A stretch of DNA of 49,247 nt from positions 1 through 49,247 of the forward strand of contig JASMAS010000012.1 of assembly GCA_030754235.1 (NCBI GenBank). Direction: 5' to 3'. The DNA is from Litorilituus sp. (lineage in GTDB: Bacteria > Pseudomonadota > Gammaproteobacteria > Enterobacterales > Alteromonadaceae). The position numbers and the translations under genes are program-made. Of this stretch, positions 8,753-18,168 are shown one piece after another (within the stretch, counting starts at the first letter, position 1; every line of letters starts with the position of its first letter). Below the pieces are notes generated by a model. That model worked only from the letters and a program-made list of their open reading frames with translations, was not told where the DNA came from and made no database searches.

Positions 8753-8768
8753 TGTGATTATTATCACG
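8753..8768. promoter_or_regulatory. Candidate CRP (cAMP receptor protein) site before the TonB receptor
   Basis: TGTGA-N6-TCACG, nine of ten conserved positions of the CRP consensus. Just downstream is a possible promoter, TTTTGC (8771-8776) with 17 bp to TAGAAT (8794-8799). This would place the site near -45 of a start around 8806. The site is inferred from sequence alone. Confidence 0.45.
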
Positions 8769-8829
8769 GTTTTTGCTACGTATTTACTTGCCGTAGAATG
8801 CAAGAGATGCGAATAACTATAAAAAATCA

Positions 8830-8860
8830 CAAGCTGTTTATAATACTTTTAAACAGCTTG
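8830..8860 (+). promoter_or_regulatory. Perfect hairpin in the leader of the TonB receptor gene
   Basis: CAAGCTGTTT (8830-8839) and AAACAGCTTG (8851-8860) form a perfect 10-bp inverted repeat with an 11-nt AT-rich loop, ending 34 bp before the ATG. There is no T-run directly after it. It could be an RNA stability or attenuation element, or an operator. Confidence 0.5.
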
Positions 8861-8894
8861 TTGGTTAATAAATTAAAATAAAGAAGGAAATAAC

Positions 8895-11477
8895 ATGTCT
8901 AATACATTTCGTGCTACCACGTTAGCCCTTGCAGTGGGCGTAGCGTTGGGCACTGCACCCTCGTATGCTGCAGGTGCTGAAGATTCAGCAAAAGAAGAAC
9001 AGGTAGAAAAAATCATCGTTGTTGGTTCTCGTGGTGCGCCGCGTTCAGTCAACGATTCACCAGTACCTGTTGATTTAATTGGTAGTGAAGAACTAGATCG
9101 TGCTGGTAATACTAATATGCTTGAATTACTTAAAGGCACCATACCCTCGTTCAACGTTCATGAAAACCCCATCTCAGATGCTGCGAGTTTGGTTAAGCCT
9201 GCTAACTTACGAGGCTTGTCTTCAGATAGTACCTTAATTCTTGTAAATGGTAAGCGTCGTCACCGTGCCTCGGTTATTGCAATGTTAGGCGGTGGTATAA
9301 ATGATGGTGCTCAGGGTCCTGATATTGGTGTTATTCCAAGTGCTGCATTAAAGCAAGTGGAAGTACTTCGTGATGGTGCTGCCGCGCAATACGGCTCAGA
9401 CGCAATAGCAGGCGTGATGAACTTTGTTCTCAAAGATGATGCTGATGGCGGCACGTTAACCGCACGTTACGGTTCATATTACGAAGGAGATGGTGATACG
9501 GTTGAAGTGGCTGGTAATATTGGTTTGCCGTTAACAGATGATGGTTTTGCTAACTTAACTTTTCAGTATAAAACCTCTGACGCCACTAGCCGCAGCGTAC
9601 AGCGTCCAGATGCAGCAGGCTTTATTGCTGCGGGTAATAATGATGTCTCAAGTTTAGCGCAAATTTGGGGTTCACCAGAAGTTAATGACGATATCACTAT
9701 TTTTGGTAACTTTGGTTTAGATTTAGGCAACGACAAAGAAGCTTATATGTTTGCTAACTACTCAGAGCGTGATGTGCGTGGTGGTTTCTATTTCCGTAAT
9801 CCGCATACACGTGGTGGTGTGTATTCAGGTGACGGTGGTGGCTCATTATTAATTGCTGATATTGCTCAAGCTGGAGGAGCAGCAAGAACATGTCAAGCCG
9901 TACCAATTACAAGTGGTAACGTGTTAACTCAGCAAGACTATATTGATAACGTTGCTAATAACGATAATTGTTTTTCTTTTAACGAAATGTTGCCTGGTGG
10001 TTTTACGCCTAACTTTGGTGGCAATATCGTAGATACCGCGGTAACTTTTGGTACGCGTGGTGAGCTCGATAACAATGTAGTATACGACGTGAGTGCTTCT
10101 GTAGGCCGTAACCAATCAAGTTATGTGATTTACGACACGTTAAATGCTTCTTTAGGCCCTGAAACGCCGCGCGATTTTGAACCGGGTAAGCACACCCAGC
10201 TAGAAAAAAGCTTTAATGTCGATTTTAGTAAAGATATTGACGTTGACTCTATTGATGCATTATTAATTGCTGGTGGTTATGAGTGGCATAGTGAATCATT
10301 TGAAGTAACCGCGGGTGATGTTGAATCGTTTACTGCAGGGCCATATACGGAACAAGGTTTTGGTATTGGTTCAAACGGTTTTCCTGGCTTTAAACCAAGT
10401 GCGGCCGGTGTTTTCTCTCGCCAAAACTATGCAGTATATGTGGATGTAGAGGCACAAATAACCGACAGTTTATTGCTTGGTACTGCTTTGCGCTATGAAG
10501 ACTATTCAAGTTTTGGCGATGATATTAACTACAAACTCACGGCTCAATATGATATTACCGATGAGCTTTCTATTCGAGGTTCATTGAGTACAGGTTTCCG
10601 TGCGCCAACCGTTGGTCAAGCGAACTATTCTAATGTACAGACAGCCCTTGATGGTGGTGTGTTGGTTGATTCCGCATTATTACCGGCATCTAACCCTATT
10701 GCGGTACAACTTGGTGCTACTGAGTTGACGCCAGAGGAATCTAAAAGTGTCGCTCTTGGGGTGGTATGGAGCCTAGGGGATATATTTATGACCTTAGATG
10801 CTTATAAGATTGAAGTCGAAGATCGTATTTCTCAATCTGAAAGATACGCATTATCGGCTGATGATAAAGTAGCACTAAAAGCGGCAGGTGTACCTAATGT
10901 TGATTCAATTCAGCAAGTAAGCTTCTTCACTAATGACTTTGATACCACCACCACAGGTGTTGATTTAATTGCCAACTATTCAACCAGTATACTTGACGGT
11001 GATAGCACATTCAGTTTAGCGTATAATTACAATAAAACGGAAGTAGATAGCTACACAGAAGTTACGGGTGATTTTAAAGTATCGCGTTTAGAAAATGATT
11101 TACCAAATCATCGTGCTACCTTTACGTGGTTGCAAAACTATGAAGATTTTAGCTTCTTCGCTCGTGCTAACTACTATGGTGAATACCAAGGTGTGCATGT
11201 AGATTATGATGCGACAATCAATACGGGTGAAGCGGCGTTAACGCTTGATGCTGAGGTGAGTTATTTCTTAAATGATGATCTTACCTTATCAGTTGGTGCA
11301 CAAAACTTGTTTGACCAAGAAGCAACTAAAATTAACTTCACGGATGCTGGTGCTGCAGCTTGTGGTAGTGTGGCAGAACCGTGTGTAAATAATCAGTGGG
11401 GTGGTGTTTATTATGAAACTTCACCATTTGGTTTTAACGGTGGTTTCTACTACGTAAAAGCAACTTATAATTTCTAA
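8895..11477 (+). CDS. TonB-dependent outer-membrane receptor
   Basis: An 860-residue ligand-gated outer-membrane transporter energised by TonB-ExbBD. It has a signal peptide (residues 1-26, TLALAVGVALGTAPSYA), then a TonB-box-like segment (EKIIVVGSRG). The plug domain (about 45-180) contains DSPVPVDLIGSEEL, LRGLSSDSTLILVNGKRR and VEVLRDGAAAQYGSDAIAGV. A long 22-strand-type barrel ends in FYYVKATYNF with the terminal aromatic needed for Bam assembly. The TonB C-box (LSVGAQNLFDQEATKINF) is near the end. The substrate is not evident; the plug resembles the large marine receptors for glycans or other complex nutrients rather than a named siderophore receptor. The ribosome site AAGAAGGAA lies just before ATG. 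A possible CRP site upstream suggests carbon-source control. The next gene is a TPR-sulfotransferase. Confidence 0.92.
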   Translation: MSNTFRATTLALAVGVALGTAPSYAAGAEDSAKEEQVEKIIVVGSRGAPRSVNDSPVPVDLIGSEELDRAGNTNMLELLKGTIPSFNVHENPISDAASLVKPANLRGLSSDSTLILVNGKRRHRASVIAMLGGGINDGAQGPDIGVIPSAALKQVEVLRDGAAAQYGSDAIAGVMNFVLKDDADGGTLTARYGSYYEGDGDTVEVAGNIGLPLTDDGFANLTFQYKTSDATSRSVQRPDAAGFIAAGNNDVSSLAQIWGSPEVNDDITIFGNFGLDLGNDKEAYMFANYSERDVRGGFYFRNPHTRGGVYSGDGGGSLLIADIAQAGGAARTCQAVPITSGNVLTQQDYIDNVANNDNCFSFNEMLPGGFTPNFGGNIVDTAVTFGTRGELDNNVVYDVSASVGRNQSSYVIYDTLNASLGPETPRDFEPGKHTQLEKSFNVDFSKDIDVDSIDALLIAGGYEWHSESFEVTAGDVESFTAGPYTEQGFGIGSNGFPGFKPSAAGVFSRQNYAVYVDVEAQITDSLLLGTALRYEDYSSFGDDINYKLTAQYDITDELSIRGSLSTGFRAPTVGQANYSNVQTALDGGVLVDSALLPASNPIAVQLGATELTPEESKSVALGVVWSLGDIFMTLDAYKIEVEDRISQSERYALSADDKVALKAAGVPNVDSIQQVSFFTNDFDTTTTGVDLIANYSTSILDGDSTFSLAYNYNKTEVDSYTEVTGDFKVSRLENDLPNHRATFTWLQNYEDFSFFARANYYGEYQGVHVDYDATINTGEAALTLDAEVSYFLNDDLTLSVGAQNLFDQEATKINFTDAGAAACGSVAEPCVNNQWGGVYYETSPFGFNGGFYYVKATYNF

Positions 11478-11507
11478 TTTATTAAAATAAGAAAGAGTTG
11501 TTAAGCT

Positions 11508-11535
11508 AAAAACCTCAGCATTGACTGGGGTTTTT
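11508..11535 (+). terminator. Intrinsic terminator after the TonB receptor
   Basis: Stem AAAAACCTCAG/CTGGGGTTTTT (11508-11518 with 11525-11535, one G-T wobble), a 6-nt loop and a following T-run. It suggests that the receptor and the sulfotransferase are separate transcription units, or are only partly read through. Confidence 0.8.
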
Positions 11536-11638
11536 TATTTTTATCGCTAAGAGCTGTTACTTTCAAGGTGAGAACAATTAATTAATGTACTTGGTATTGC
11601 TCTAGGTGACATTAAAGCAAAAAAAATTATGGACAAAT

Positions 11639-13090
11639 ATGAGTAAAATACTGCAAGCCAATCAGCTTTTTCAGCAGGGAAGGTTAACGGAAGCCGAGCA
11701 GATTTATAGAGAGTTATTGCGCACAAATCCTAAGGATATTGATGCATTATGGGGGTTAGGAAAGGTAGCTTTGGCACTTGATAGTTATCGAGCTAGTTAC
11801 GATATTTTTACTCGCTGTGTTAACTTGGTAGCCAATGTTCCTCAGTTATGGTTGTCACTCGCCTCAGCGTGTGAAAGATTAAAGCGATATACCGAAGCTG
11901 AGCAGGCTTTAGTACGTGCAGTTGAGTTGAACCCGGTCTTTCTACCTAGCTTACAGGCTATAGCTGTCTTTTATTGTCAATCAAATCAACGAGACATAGC
12001 GAATAAGTATTTAGATGATCTAATCAAAATTCACCCTGAAAACTGTCAGGCATTTGCGCTAAAAGTACGCATTAAAAGTCAACTTGATTTTGATGATTAT
12101 ACGGATTATATGCTGGAGAAAGTAAAGGGGAATAGCAATTGCCTAAACTCTCAAGAACAAATTCTTTTACACTATGCTTTTGCTCAATTATTTCAACAAG
12201 CGGGTAAGTTTAAAGAAGCCTTTTTCCACTTTCAACAGGCAAATGATACGCAAAGAAGCCTAGTAACTTTTTCAGTTGCCGATATGCAAAGTTATTTTGC
12301 TTGTTTAATTGATACTTTTTCAATCGAGCTACTCACTCGTTTTTCTAGCCCTGCAGTAAGCCAAAAAACGAGTCTGACGCCTATTTTTATTGTCGGTCAA
12401 CCTCGTTCAGGATCAACATTGTTAGAGCATATGTTAAGTGCACATAGTGATATTGATTCAGCAGGAGAGCTACCTTTTATTGCGGGAGATATTGCTCAAG
12501 GCATTGCTCAACTCACCGGTCAAGAATTTCCATTTGCTTGCCAAAAATTAACAATAAAGCAGTGTGAGTTATTAGGTCAGCATTACTTAAAAAATATGCA
12601 AACAATTGCGCCTAATGCAAATTTCATTATTGATAAAATGCCAGCAAATTATCAATCTATAGGATTAATCAAAATCATATTGCCACAGGCTAAAGTTATT
12701 CATATTTCACGCGACGCTAAAGATGTAACTTGGTCAATCTTTAGTAATTATTTTGAGGCAAATGAACCCTATTTTTGTTCCTTTGAGGAGATTGCTCAAT
12801 ATCACCAAAACTATCAACAAATTATGGCTCATTGGCAAAAAGTGTTACCCGAATTTTTTCACTCGGTTAGCTATGACATATTAGTGAAAAATCCTCAGGA
12901 AGTTTTGTCTAAGGTATTAGCTTTTTGCGGTTTAACTTACCAAACCTCCTGTTTAGATTTTGCTCAGCAGGAGGGGTATGTTGCCACCTTAAGTGATGTT
13001 CAACTTCGTGAAGGGTTACAGGCTAAGCGCACTAAAGCTTGGAAAAATTATGAAGCGTTGTTACCAATATGTTTTCATGACTTGATCTAA
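11639..13090 (+). CDS. Tetratricopeptide-repeat sulfotransferase
   Basis: A 483-residue two-domain protein. The N-terminal half (about 1-230) is made of TPR helices, for example ANQLFQQGRLTEAEQIYREL and ALVRAVELNPVFLPSLQAIA. The C-terminal half is a PAPS-dependent sulfotransferase, with the 5'-phosphosulfate loop PIFIVGQPRSGSTLLEHML (about residue 247) and a 3'-phosphate segment VIHISRDAKDVTWSIF (about 355). Such enzymes transfer sulfate from PAPS to hydroxyl groups. TPRs usually bind proteins, so a peptide substrate, as in tyrosyl-protein sulfotransferases, is possible but unproven. No signal peptide is present, so it is probably cytoplasmic. I choose ATG 11639 because the TPR begins there; a GTG at 11606 extends it by 11 residues. 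It follows the TonB receptor. Confidence 0.85.
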   Translation: MSKILQANQLFQQGRLTEAEQIYRELLRTNPKDIDALWGLGKVALALDSYRASYDIFTRCVNLVANVPQLWLSLASACERLKRYTEAEQALVRAVELNPVFLPSLQAIAVFYCQSNQRDIANKYLDDLIKIHPENCQAFALKVRIKSQLDFDDYTDYMLEKVKGNSNCLNSQEQILLHYAFAQLFQQAGKFKEAFFHFQQANDTQRSLVTFSVADMQSYFACLIDTFSIELLTRFSSPAVSQKTSLTPIFIVGQPRSGSTLLEHMLSAHSDIDSAGELPFIAGDIAQGIAQLTGQEFPFACQKLTIKQCELLGQHYLKNMQTIAPNANFIIDKMPANYQSIGLIKIILPQAKVIHISRDAKDVTWSIFSNYFEANEPYFCSFEEIAQYHQNYQQIMAHWQKVLPEFFHSVSYDILVKNPQEVLSKVLAFCGLTYQTSCLDFAQQEGYVATLSDVQLREGLQAKRTKAWKNYEALLPICFHDLI

Positions 13091-13110
13091 CCAAATAAAT
13101 TTGACGAAAA

Positions 13111-13147
13111 AAAGCCCTTTGTTAGGATTTGTTCAACAAAGGGCTTT
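13111..13147. terminator. Bidirectional terminator between convergent genes
   Basis: A perfect 13-bp stem, AAAGCCCTTTGTT with AACAAAGGGCTTT (13111-13123 with 13135-13147), and an 11-nt loop, flanked by A and T runs. It serves both the sulfotransferase and the chemotaxis gene. Confidence 0.9.
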
Positions 13148-13175
13148 ATTCTATAAGGTTGAGGTCTTTATTTTA

Positions 13176-15194
13176 TTATAATTTAAACTCTAATACAGAT
13201 TGTTGTAGCTCTTCAGAGAGTTTTGCTACTTGATTACTCGAGGCTGCTGTTTGTTGAGAACCTGCCGCTGTTTGCTCAGCTATGGTCACAATAGACTCTA
13301 AATTTTCGCTAATTTCGTGAGCAACAACACTTTGCTCTTCTGCCGCTGTGGCTATTTGTGAGCTGCGATCGTATGCCTCATGAACAGCATGGGTAATGGT
13401 TTCTAATGCTTTATCTGCTTCTTCTGATTGAGTAACACAATCAGCGGCTTTAGACTTACCTGCATCCATTACCGTTACTGCTTTACCTGCACCAGTTTGC
13501 AAGGCTTCAATCATGGTTTGAATTTCAGAGGTTGATTCTTGCGTTCTACTTGCAAGTGTTCTTACTTCATCTGCAACCACGGCAAAACCACGACCTTGCT
13601 CACCCGCTCGTGCAGCTTCAATAGCAGCGTTAAGAGCAAGTAAGTTAGTTTGATCGGCTATACCACGTATGACATCTAAAATACCACCAATAGATGCGCT
13701 ATCTTGCTGTAGTTGATTAATAACTTGTGCCGCGGAGTCTACTTCACCAGCGAGTTGCTCAATGGTTTTTCTATTACGACCAGAAATTGTTTTGACTCTT
13801 TCAGCCTCGTCATCAGCGTGTTTGATTTCATTTAGGGCATCATTAGCACTTGATAATACACTTTGTGAGGTACTACTCATTTCTGTGGTAGCAGAAGCGG
13901 CTTGCTCAACCTGATTACGTTGCTCTTCTATTGCTGTCGTGCTTTCAGCGGTAACAGCTGAGGTTTCTTCTGCAGAGGAGGCCAGTTGAGAAGAACGATT
14001 CACGATACCTTCAATTAAGTTTCGTAAACTATCAATGAGTAAATTACAGTTTTTTGCTAACTGTGCAAATTCATCTTGTCCACTTTCATCTAGTTTGCGA
14101 GAAAGATCACCCGAAGCAACAATATTTAGCATGTCGTTAACACGCCCAAGTGGTCCAGTAATACTAATAAGGGTAAAGCGAGTGATGATAACAGCAATAA
14201 AAATTGAGCCTAGCATAATGATTATTGTTAGTGTATTACCTTCGGACACTTTGCTTTGAACCAATTTACCGGCTTGTTCTGTTGTTTGGTTAGCTAAATT
14301 TACTTGTCTATCTAATATCTTATTCACTTGCTCAGTATTAGTTTGAAGCGCAGATAACATTGTTTTTGCTTGCTGGTTAGCGGTTAATTGCGAACGCTTG
14401 TGAAACAGTATGCCTGAATCGATGGACAATAACTCTTCAAGCTCAGTGAAAGTGTTGGATAAATCGTCACTTACATCCGCAACATCATTTAAGGTTAGTT
14501 CAGCAATAATGTCATTTACTAAGCTTTGTGCCGCTTCTAAGCTAAACGATATTTCGCTTTCAATAAGCTCTGCTGTTGAGTCACTTAATGTATCTCTGTA
14601 TTCGAAAGAGGAGGAGACGATGCTATTAAATTGATTTTCAAGTTGTTCACTTAAATTAATGGCGCGTTGCAGCTTACTATCGGCTAAATCGTGATCGGCC
14701 AAATCTAGCAGCACGGTGACAGCATCATCAGCTTTTTCTTCTAAATTACTGATTTTCTCTGCCAAGATGTTTTTTTGCTCGATAGAGATTTTTCTGTTAT
14801 CAAACACTGACAGCGCATTTTGTTCAAAGTCACTATAAATTTTAGTCACTTTGTTAAGGTTAGAAATTAGGTTGTTTTCGTTTTTAACTAAATTCTTTAA
14901 TTGTTTAAATGCTGGAGAAAATTTTGTATTTATACTATTAAAATTTTGCAGTCTTTCGTCAAGTAATGCTAACTCGTTAGTATAAAACCCCTCCAAAGTG
15001 AAGTTTGCCATTTTGTTCAGTTGCAGGGTTAATTGATTACTACCTTTTAGCGTCGGAATAGCTAGTTGGTTTTGCTGCTCAGTGGATTCATTTATTGTAT
15101 TGAGGTTGACCCAAGAAATCACACTAGTTACGACAAGCAGAATTAATATTGTGGCAAAACCACCAATAATTCTTTTCGCTACGGTTAAATTCAT
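13176..15194 (-). CDS. Methyl-accepting chemotaxis protein
   Basis: A 672-residue transmembrane chemoreceptor that relays a ligand signal to CheA/CheW. The first membrane helix (about 9-30, [20 protein letters not shown]) is followed by a long, helix-rich periplasmic part (about 35-315). Its size fits a helical bimodular or four-helix-bundle sensor. A second membrane helix ([18 protein letters not shown]) and a HAMP domain ([15 protein letters not shown]) come next. The cytoplasmic tip carries the invariant hairpin, [20 protein letters not shown], followed by [18 protein letters not shown] 15194 has a GGTGAT site; an upstream frame extension of 4 residues is less likely. The ligand is unknown. 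A sigma-28-like promoter lies about 150 bp upstream. The gene stands alone between terminators. Confidence 0.95.
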   Translation of the reverse strand: MNLTVAKRIIGGFATILILLVVTSVISWVNLNTINESTEQQNQLAIPTLKGSNQLTLQLNKMANFTLEGFYTNELALLDERLQNFNSINTKFSPAFKQLKNLVKNENNLISNLNKVTKIYSDFEQNALSVFDNRKISIEQKNILAEKISNLEEKADDAVTVLLDLADHDLADSKLQRAINLSEQLENQFNSIVSSSFEYRDTLSDSTAELIESEISFSLEAAQSLVNDIIAELTLNDVADVSDDLSNTFTELEELLSIDSGILFHKRSQLTANQQAKTMLSALQTNTEQVNKILDRQVNLANQTTEQAGKLVQSKVSEGNTLTIIIMLGSIFIAVIITRFTLISITGPLGRVNDMLNIVASGDLSRKLDESGQDEFAQLAKNCNLLIDSLRNLIEGIVNRSSQLASSAEETSAVTAESTTAIEEQRNQVEQAASATTEMSSTSQSVLSSANDALNEIKHADDEAERVKTISGRNRKTIEQLAGEVDSAAQVINQLQQDSASIGGILDVIRGIADQTNLLALNAAIEAARAGEQGRGFAVVADEVRTLASRTQESTSEIQTMIEALQTGAGKAVTVMDAGKSKAADCVTQSEEADKALETITHAVHEAYDRSSQIATAAEEQSVVAHEISENLESIVTIAEQTAAGSQQTAASSNQVAKLSEELQQSVLEFKL

Positions 15195-15342
15195 AAATAT
15201 CACCAATTATATTTTTTAAGCATATGTATTATTTAGCGTGTTACAGAGCTTGAAATGGGGAGTAACACTTTTATTTTAGTCCCTTTTATTATTTTTGCGT
15301 AAGCTTTTTTCCTTTAAAAGCCCCCTAAAGCACTAACCTGTT

Positions 15343-15369
15343 ATATCGACATACAAGCAGATATGTTTA
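15343..15369 (-). promoter_or_regulatory. Candidate sigma-28 (FliA) promoter of the chemotaxis gene
   Basis: On the minus strand TAAACATA is followed by exactly 11 bp and GTCGATAT. The E. coli sigma-28 consensus is TAAAGTTT-N11-GCCGATAA. Spacing and core TAAA/CGATA match. FliA control is usual for receptor genes, but the match is partial. Confidence 0.4.
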
Positions 15370-15442
15370 ATATATTTTAGCCTATTATTAAGTATATCAA
15401 GATGAACAGTTTTTTCACTCTGATATTGACAGTATATAATTT

Positions 15443-16270
15443 TTATCTTGCGGTCTCAACAAACAAAGCTTTATCATGCCAACGTAATAAAGTTAAATGA
15501 TTCCCCCAAACGCAGCCAGTATCGAGCGCATAAAGGTTTTCTTTATCACATTGCCCCATTAAGGCTGCCCAATGACCAAATACCCAAGTGGTGTTCTTAA
15601 TTACATTAGAAGCTTCATACCAAGGTACTAACCTTGGTTTTGGATGAGCAGGCTTAAAAGATAATGCATTTGGCGCCAGTTTTTCGTTAAACTCTAAATG
15701 ATTCTTTTGATCGCAATATCGCATGCGAGTATACGCGTTAATGGTATAGCGAAATTTATCTTCTTTACTTTTGGCTTGTTGCCAATCATTGGGGTATTCG
15801 CCATACATAGTCTGTAGCCAATAATCTCGATTGTCTGAACTTAATTTTTTATGTGCGTATTTAGCTTGTTCAATGGCTGTTGCTAATGTCCATTGAGGTG
15901 AAATTCCTGCATGACTCATATAAGCATTTTCATTATTGATCTGTTGTAGCAGAGGCTGTTGAGCTAACCATTGCATTAGCTCATCGACATCATCAGCATT
16001 AAGTAATTCGTTGAGTTTATCTTCTTGCTTTACTTTTTTTAGACCCGCGTAAACGGCAAGTAAATGTAGGTCATGATTGCCTAGCACCACTTTAGCTGAT
16101 CTTTCAAGAGATTTGATAAATCTGATAGTGGCTAAAGAGTCCGGACCGCGAGCTACCATGTCACCTGCAACATAAAGTTGATCTTTGTCTTTGTTGAAAC
16201 CAACCTGAGCGAGTAATGCTTGTAGTTCTTGATAACACCCCTGAATATCGCCCACTAAATAAATAGCCAT
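15443..16270 (-). CDS. apaH: Symmetrical bis(5'-nucleosyl)-tetraphosphatase ApaH
   Basis: Hydrolyses Ap4A to two ADP and, in E. coli, removes Np4 caps from RNA. It is a calcineurin-like metallophosphatase; the three metal motifs are GDIQGCY (start), GDMVARGPDS (about residue 36) and LGNHDLH (about 65). Length of 275 residues matches E. coli (280). ATG 16270 is preferred because AAGGA lies nine bases upstream. A GTG at 16276 in the same frame would leave almost no ribosome spacing. The upstream rsmA stop is only 5 bp away, so the two are coupled. In enterobacteria apaG sits between rsmA and apaH; here it is absent. Confidence 0.96.
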   Translation of the reverse strand: MAIYLVGDIQGCYQELQALLAQVGFNKDKDQLYVAGDMVARGPDSLATIRFIKSLERSAKVVLGNHDLHLLAVYAGLKKVKQEDKLNELLNADDVDELMQWLAQQPLLQQINNENAYMSHAGISPQWTLATAIEQAKYAHKKLSSDNRDYWLQTMYGEYPNDWQQAKSKEDKFRYTINAYTRMRYCDQKNHLEFNEKLAPNALSFKPAHPKPRLVPWYEASNVIKNTTWVFGHWAALMGQCDKENLYALDTGCVWGNHLTLLRWHDKALFVETAR

Positions 16271-16275
16271 AGACA

Positions 16276-17157
16276 CTATTCCTTGTTGCTTGCCTTTTGC
16301 TTAGCTGCTCTAGCTGCTCGTCTTGACAATTTAGTGTTGCTTTCTTCAAGCTGTTCAACAGGGTTGTCAACAAGAAAATTAGCCAACGTAATATAATCAT
16401 CAAGGGTTAGATTTTCAGGGCGAAGATTGGCATCAACATTAAGAGAAGCGAGCTGTTCAATACTGATAAGCTTTTTAAAACTATTACGGATGGTTTTTCG
16501 TCTTTGGTTAAAAGCCGTTAAGCAAACCGTATTCAATGCATGGATATCTTTAACTGGGTTTTTAATTTCTTCATGAGGCACTAAGCGGACAATAGCTGAA
16601 TCAACTTTGGGGGCTGGCTTAAATGCTTCAGGGCCGATTTCCATAACAGGGAAAACTTGGCACTGATACTGGGTCATGATTGACAAACGGCCATAAGTTT
16701 TACAATCTGGGCCTGCTGCCATACGCTCAACCACTTCTTTTTGCAGCATAAAGTGCATATCTTTAACCTTATCTTTAAAAGTTAATAGATGAAAAATTAA
16801 TGGTGTGGAAATGTTGTAAGGTAAATTGCCGAAGATGCGTAGAGGTTTTTCAATAGCTAATTGGGAAAAATCAAACTTTAAGGCGTCAATTTCATAAATA
16901 GTTAAATGAGGTGCCAAAAAAGGATGGTGACGAAGTCTGTAGGCTAAATCTCTATCTAACTCAACGACGGAAAGTTTCTCTGCGCGCTCAACAACAGGCT
17001 CTGTAAGTGCACCAAGGCCAGGGCCTATCTCTACTAAGTTTTCGCCTGGTTCAGGGTTAATTGCATCAACGATATCGCTAATAATGGCATCGTTATGTAA
17101 AAAGTTTTGACCAAAACGCTTTTTAGCCTGATGACCTAAGTGGTTTTTACTGTTCAT
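16276..17157 (-). CDS. rsmA: 16S rRNA (adenine1518/1519-N6)-dimethyltransferase RsmA (KsgA)
   Basis: Dimethylates A1518 and A1519 in helix 45 of 16S rRNA during late 30S assembly. The SAM loop is [15 protein letters not shown] (about residue 41) and the catalytic motif IV is NLPYNIST (about 116). The N-terminal [12 protein letters not shown] is a family hallmark. The C-terminal domain ([11 protein letters not shown]) contacts rRNA. The last about 20 residues ([18 protein letters not shown]) form an extra basic tail beyond the usual end, possibly for RNA contact. Length is 293 against 273 in E. coli. It lies in the lptD-surA-pdxA-rsmA-apaH operon. Confidence 0.97.
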   Translation of the reverse strand: MNSKNHLGHQAKKRFGQNFLHNDAIISDIVDAINPEPGENLVEIGPGLGALTEPVVERAEKLSVVELDRDLAYRLRHHPFLAPHLTIYEIDALKFDFSQLAIEKPLRIFGNLPYNISTPLIFHLLTFKDKVKDMHFMLQKEVVERMAAGPDCKTYGRLSIMTQYQCQVFPVMEIGPEAFKPAPKVDSAIVRLVPHEEIKNPVKDIHALNTVCLTAFNQRRKTIRNSFKKLISIEQLASLNVDANLRPENLTLDDYITLANFLVDNPVEQLEESNTKLSRRAARAAKQKASNKE

Positions 17158-17172
17158 AATTTCTCGTTCTAA

Positions 17173-18168
17173 TTAGCTGTTGCTCGTTTTACTGCTATTG
17201 ATTAATTCAATAGCGTTACGCATGGCTTCGATCATACTGCCTGAGTCAGCTTGACCTGTGCCAGCTAACTCGAGCGCTGTGCCATGATCCACGGAAGTCC
17301 GTATAAAAGGTAAGCCTAAAGTAATATTAACCGATGAGCCGAAACCTTTATATTTTAATACCGGTAAACCTTGATCATGATACATGCTTAAAATGGCATC
17401 AGCCTGTGTTAAGTATTTCTCTTGGAATATAGTATCTGCAGGCAGTGGCCCGATAATATCGATACCTTCGTTCCTTAATTCATTAAAAGCGGGAATCATA
17501 ATATCGATCTCTTCGCGACCTAAGTGACCATCTTCTCCAGCGTGAGGGTTTATACCACAAGCAAATATTTTTGGAGAGTCAAGACCAAATTTATTCTGCA
17601 AATCAGTATGCAAGATACGAGTAACTTTTTGTAAACGTTCATAAGTTATTGCTTTAGAAACATACGCTAGGGGGATGTGTGTTGTCACTAAGGCGACCCG
17701 TAAGCCCTCTGTTGCTAGCATCATAACAACATCAGAGCAGTTAGCTTGGTGAGCAAAGTATTCGGTATGACCACTAAAAGGCACACCGGCTTTGTTGATT
17801 AAACCTTTATTGACTGGACCGGTAACAATAGCATCAAACTCTCCTGACATATTTTTATCGCTGGCTATTTTTAAGGTATCAACTACATAAGCACCATTAT
17901 TAGTGTTTAACTGGCCAGGAACACAAGGCTCTGCAAGCGGTGTATCAAGTATGGTTATGGTCCCTGCTTGCTGCGGGATTGCCTCTGCATTAGCGTCATA
18001 ATCAAGTAGAGTGACGGGTAAATTTAATTGTTGTGCTCGTTCATTAATCAGTAACTTAGAGGCAACGACAACTATTTGTACAGACCAAGCCTGCTGAGCA
18101 ATAGCAATAATTAAATCTGGGCCTATGCCTGCTGGCTCTCCAGGTGTTATAGCAATGCGTTTGGTCAT
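17173..18168 (-). CDS. pdxA: 4-hydroxythreonine-4-phosphate dehydrogenase PdxA
   Basis: NAD-dependent oxidation of 4-phosphohydroxy-L-threonine in the pyridoxal phosphate pathway of gammaproteobacteria. The N-terminus [13 protein letters not shown], the metal-site histidines in [16 protein letters not shown] and [11 protein letters not shown], and the C-terminal [18 protein letters not shown] are diagnostic. Length of 331 is normal. The start ATG overlaps the surA stop by one base (TAATG), which indicates translational coupling. Confidence 0.97.
   Translation of the reverse strand: MTKRIAITPGEPAGIGPDLIIAIAQQAWSVQIVVVASKLLINERAQQLNLPVTLLDYDANAEAIPQQAGTITILDTPLAEPCVPGQLNTNNGAYVVDTLKIASDKNMSGEFDAIVTGPVNKGLINKAGVPFSGHTEYFAHQANCSDVVMMLATEGLRVALVTTHIPLAYVSKAITYERLQKVTRILHTDLQNKFGLDSPKIFACGINPHAGEDGHLGREEIDIMIPAFNELRNEGIDIIGPLPADTIFQEKYLTQADAILSMYHDQGLPVLKYKGFGSSVNITLGLPFIRTSVDHGTALELAGTGQADSGSMIEAMRNAIELINSSKTSNS

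Larger units (their letters stand above)
8395..8894. other. 500-bp gene-free region upstream of the TonB receptor
   Basis: Very AT-rich, with no credible coding frame. Besides the CRP-like site and leader hairpin listed separately, it has a perfect 12-bp palindrome CGAAATATTTCG (8538-8549) that could be an operator. A weaker promoter-like pair, TTGTAA (8713-8718) and TATAAA (8736-8741) with 17-bp spacing, is also present. Confidence 0.4.
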
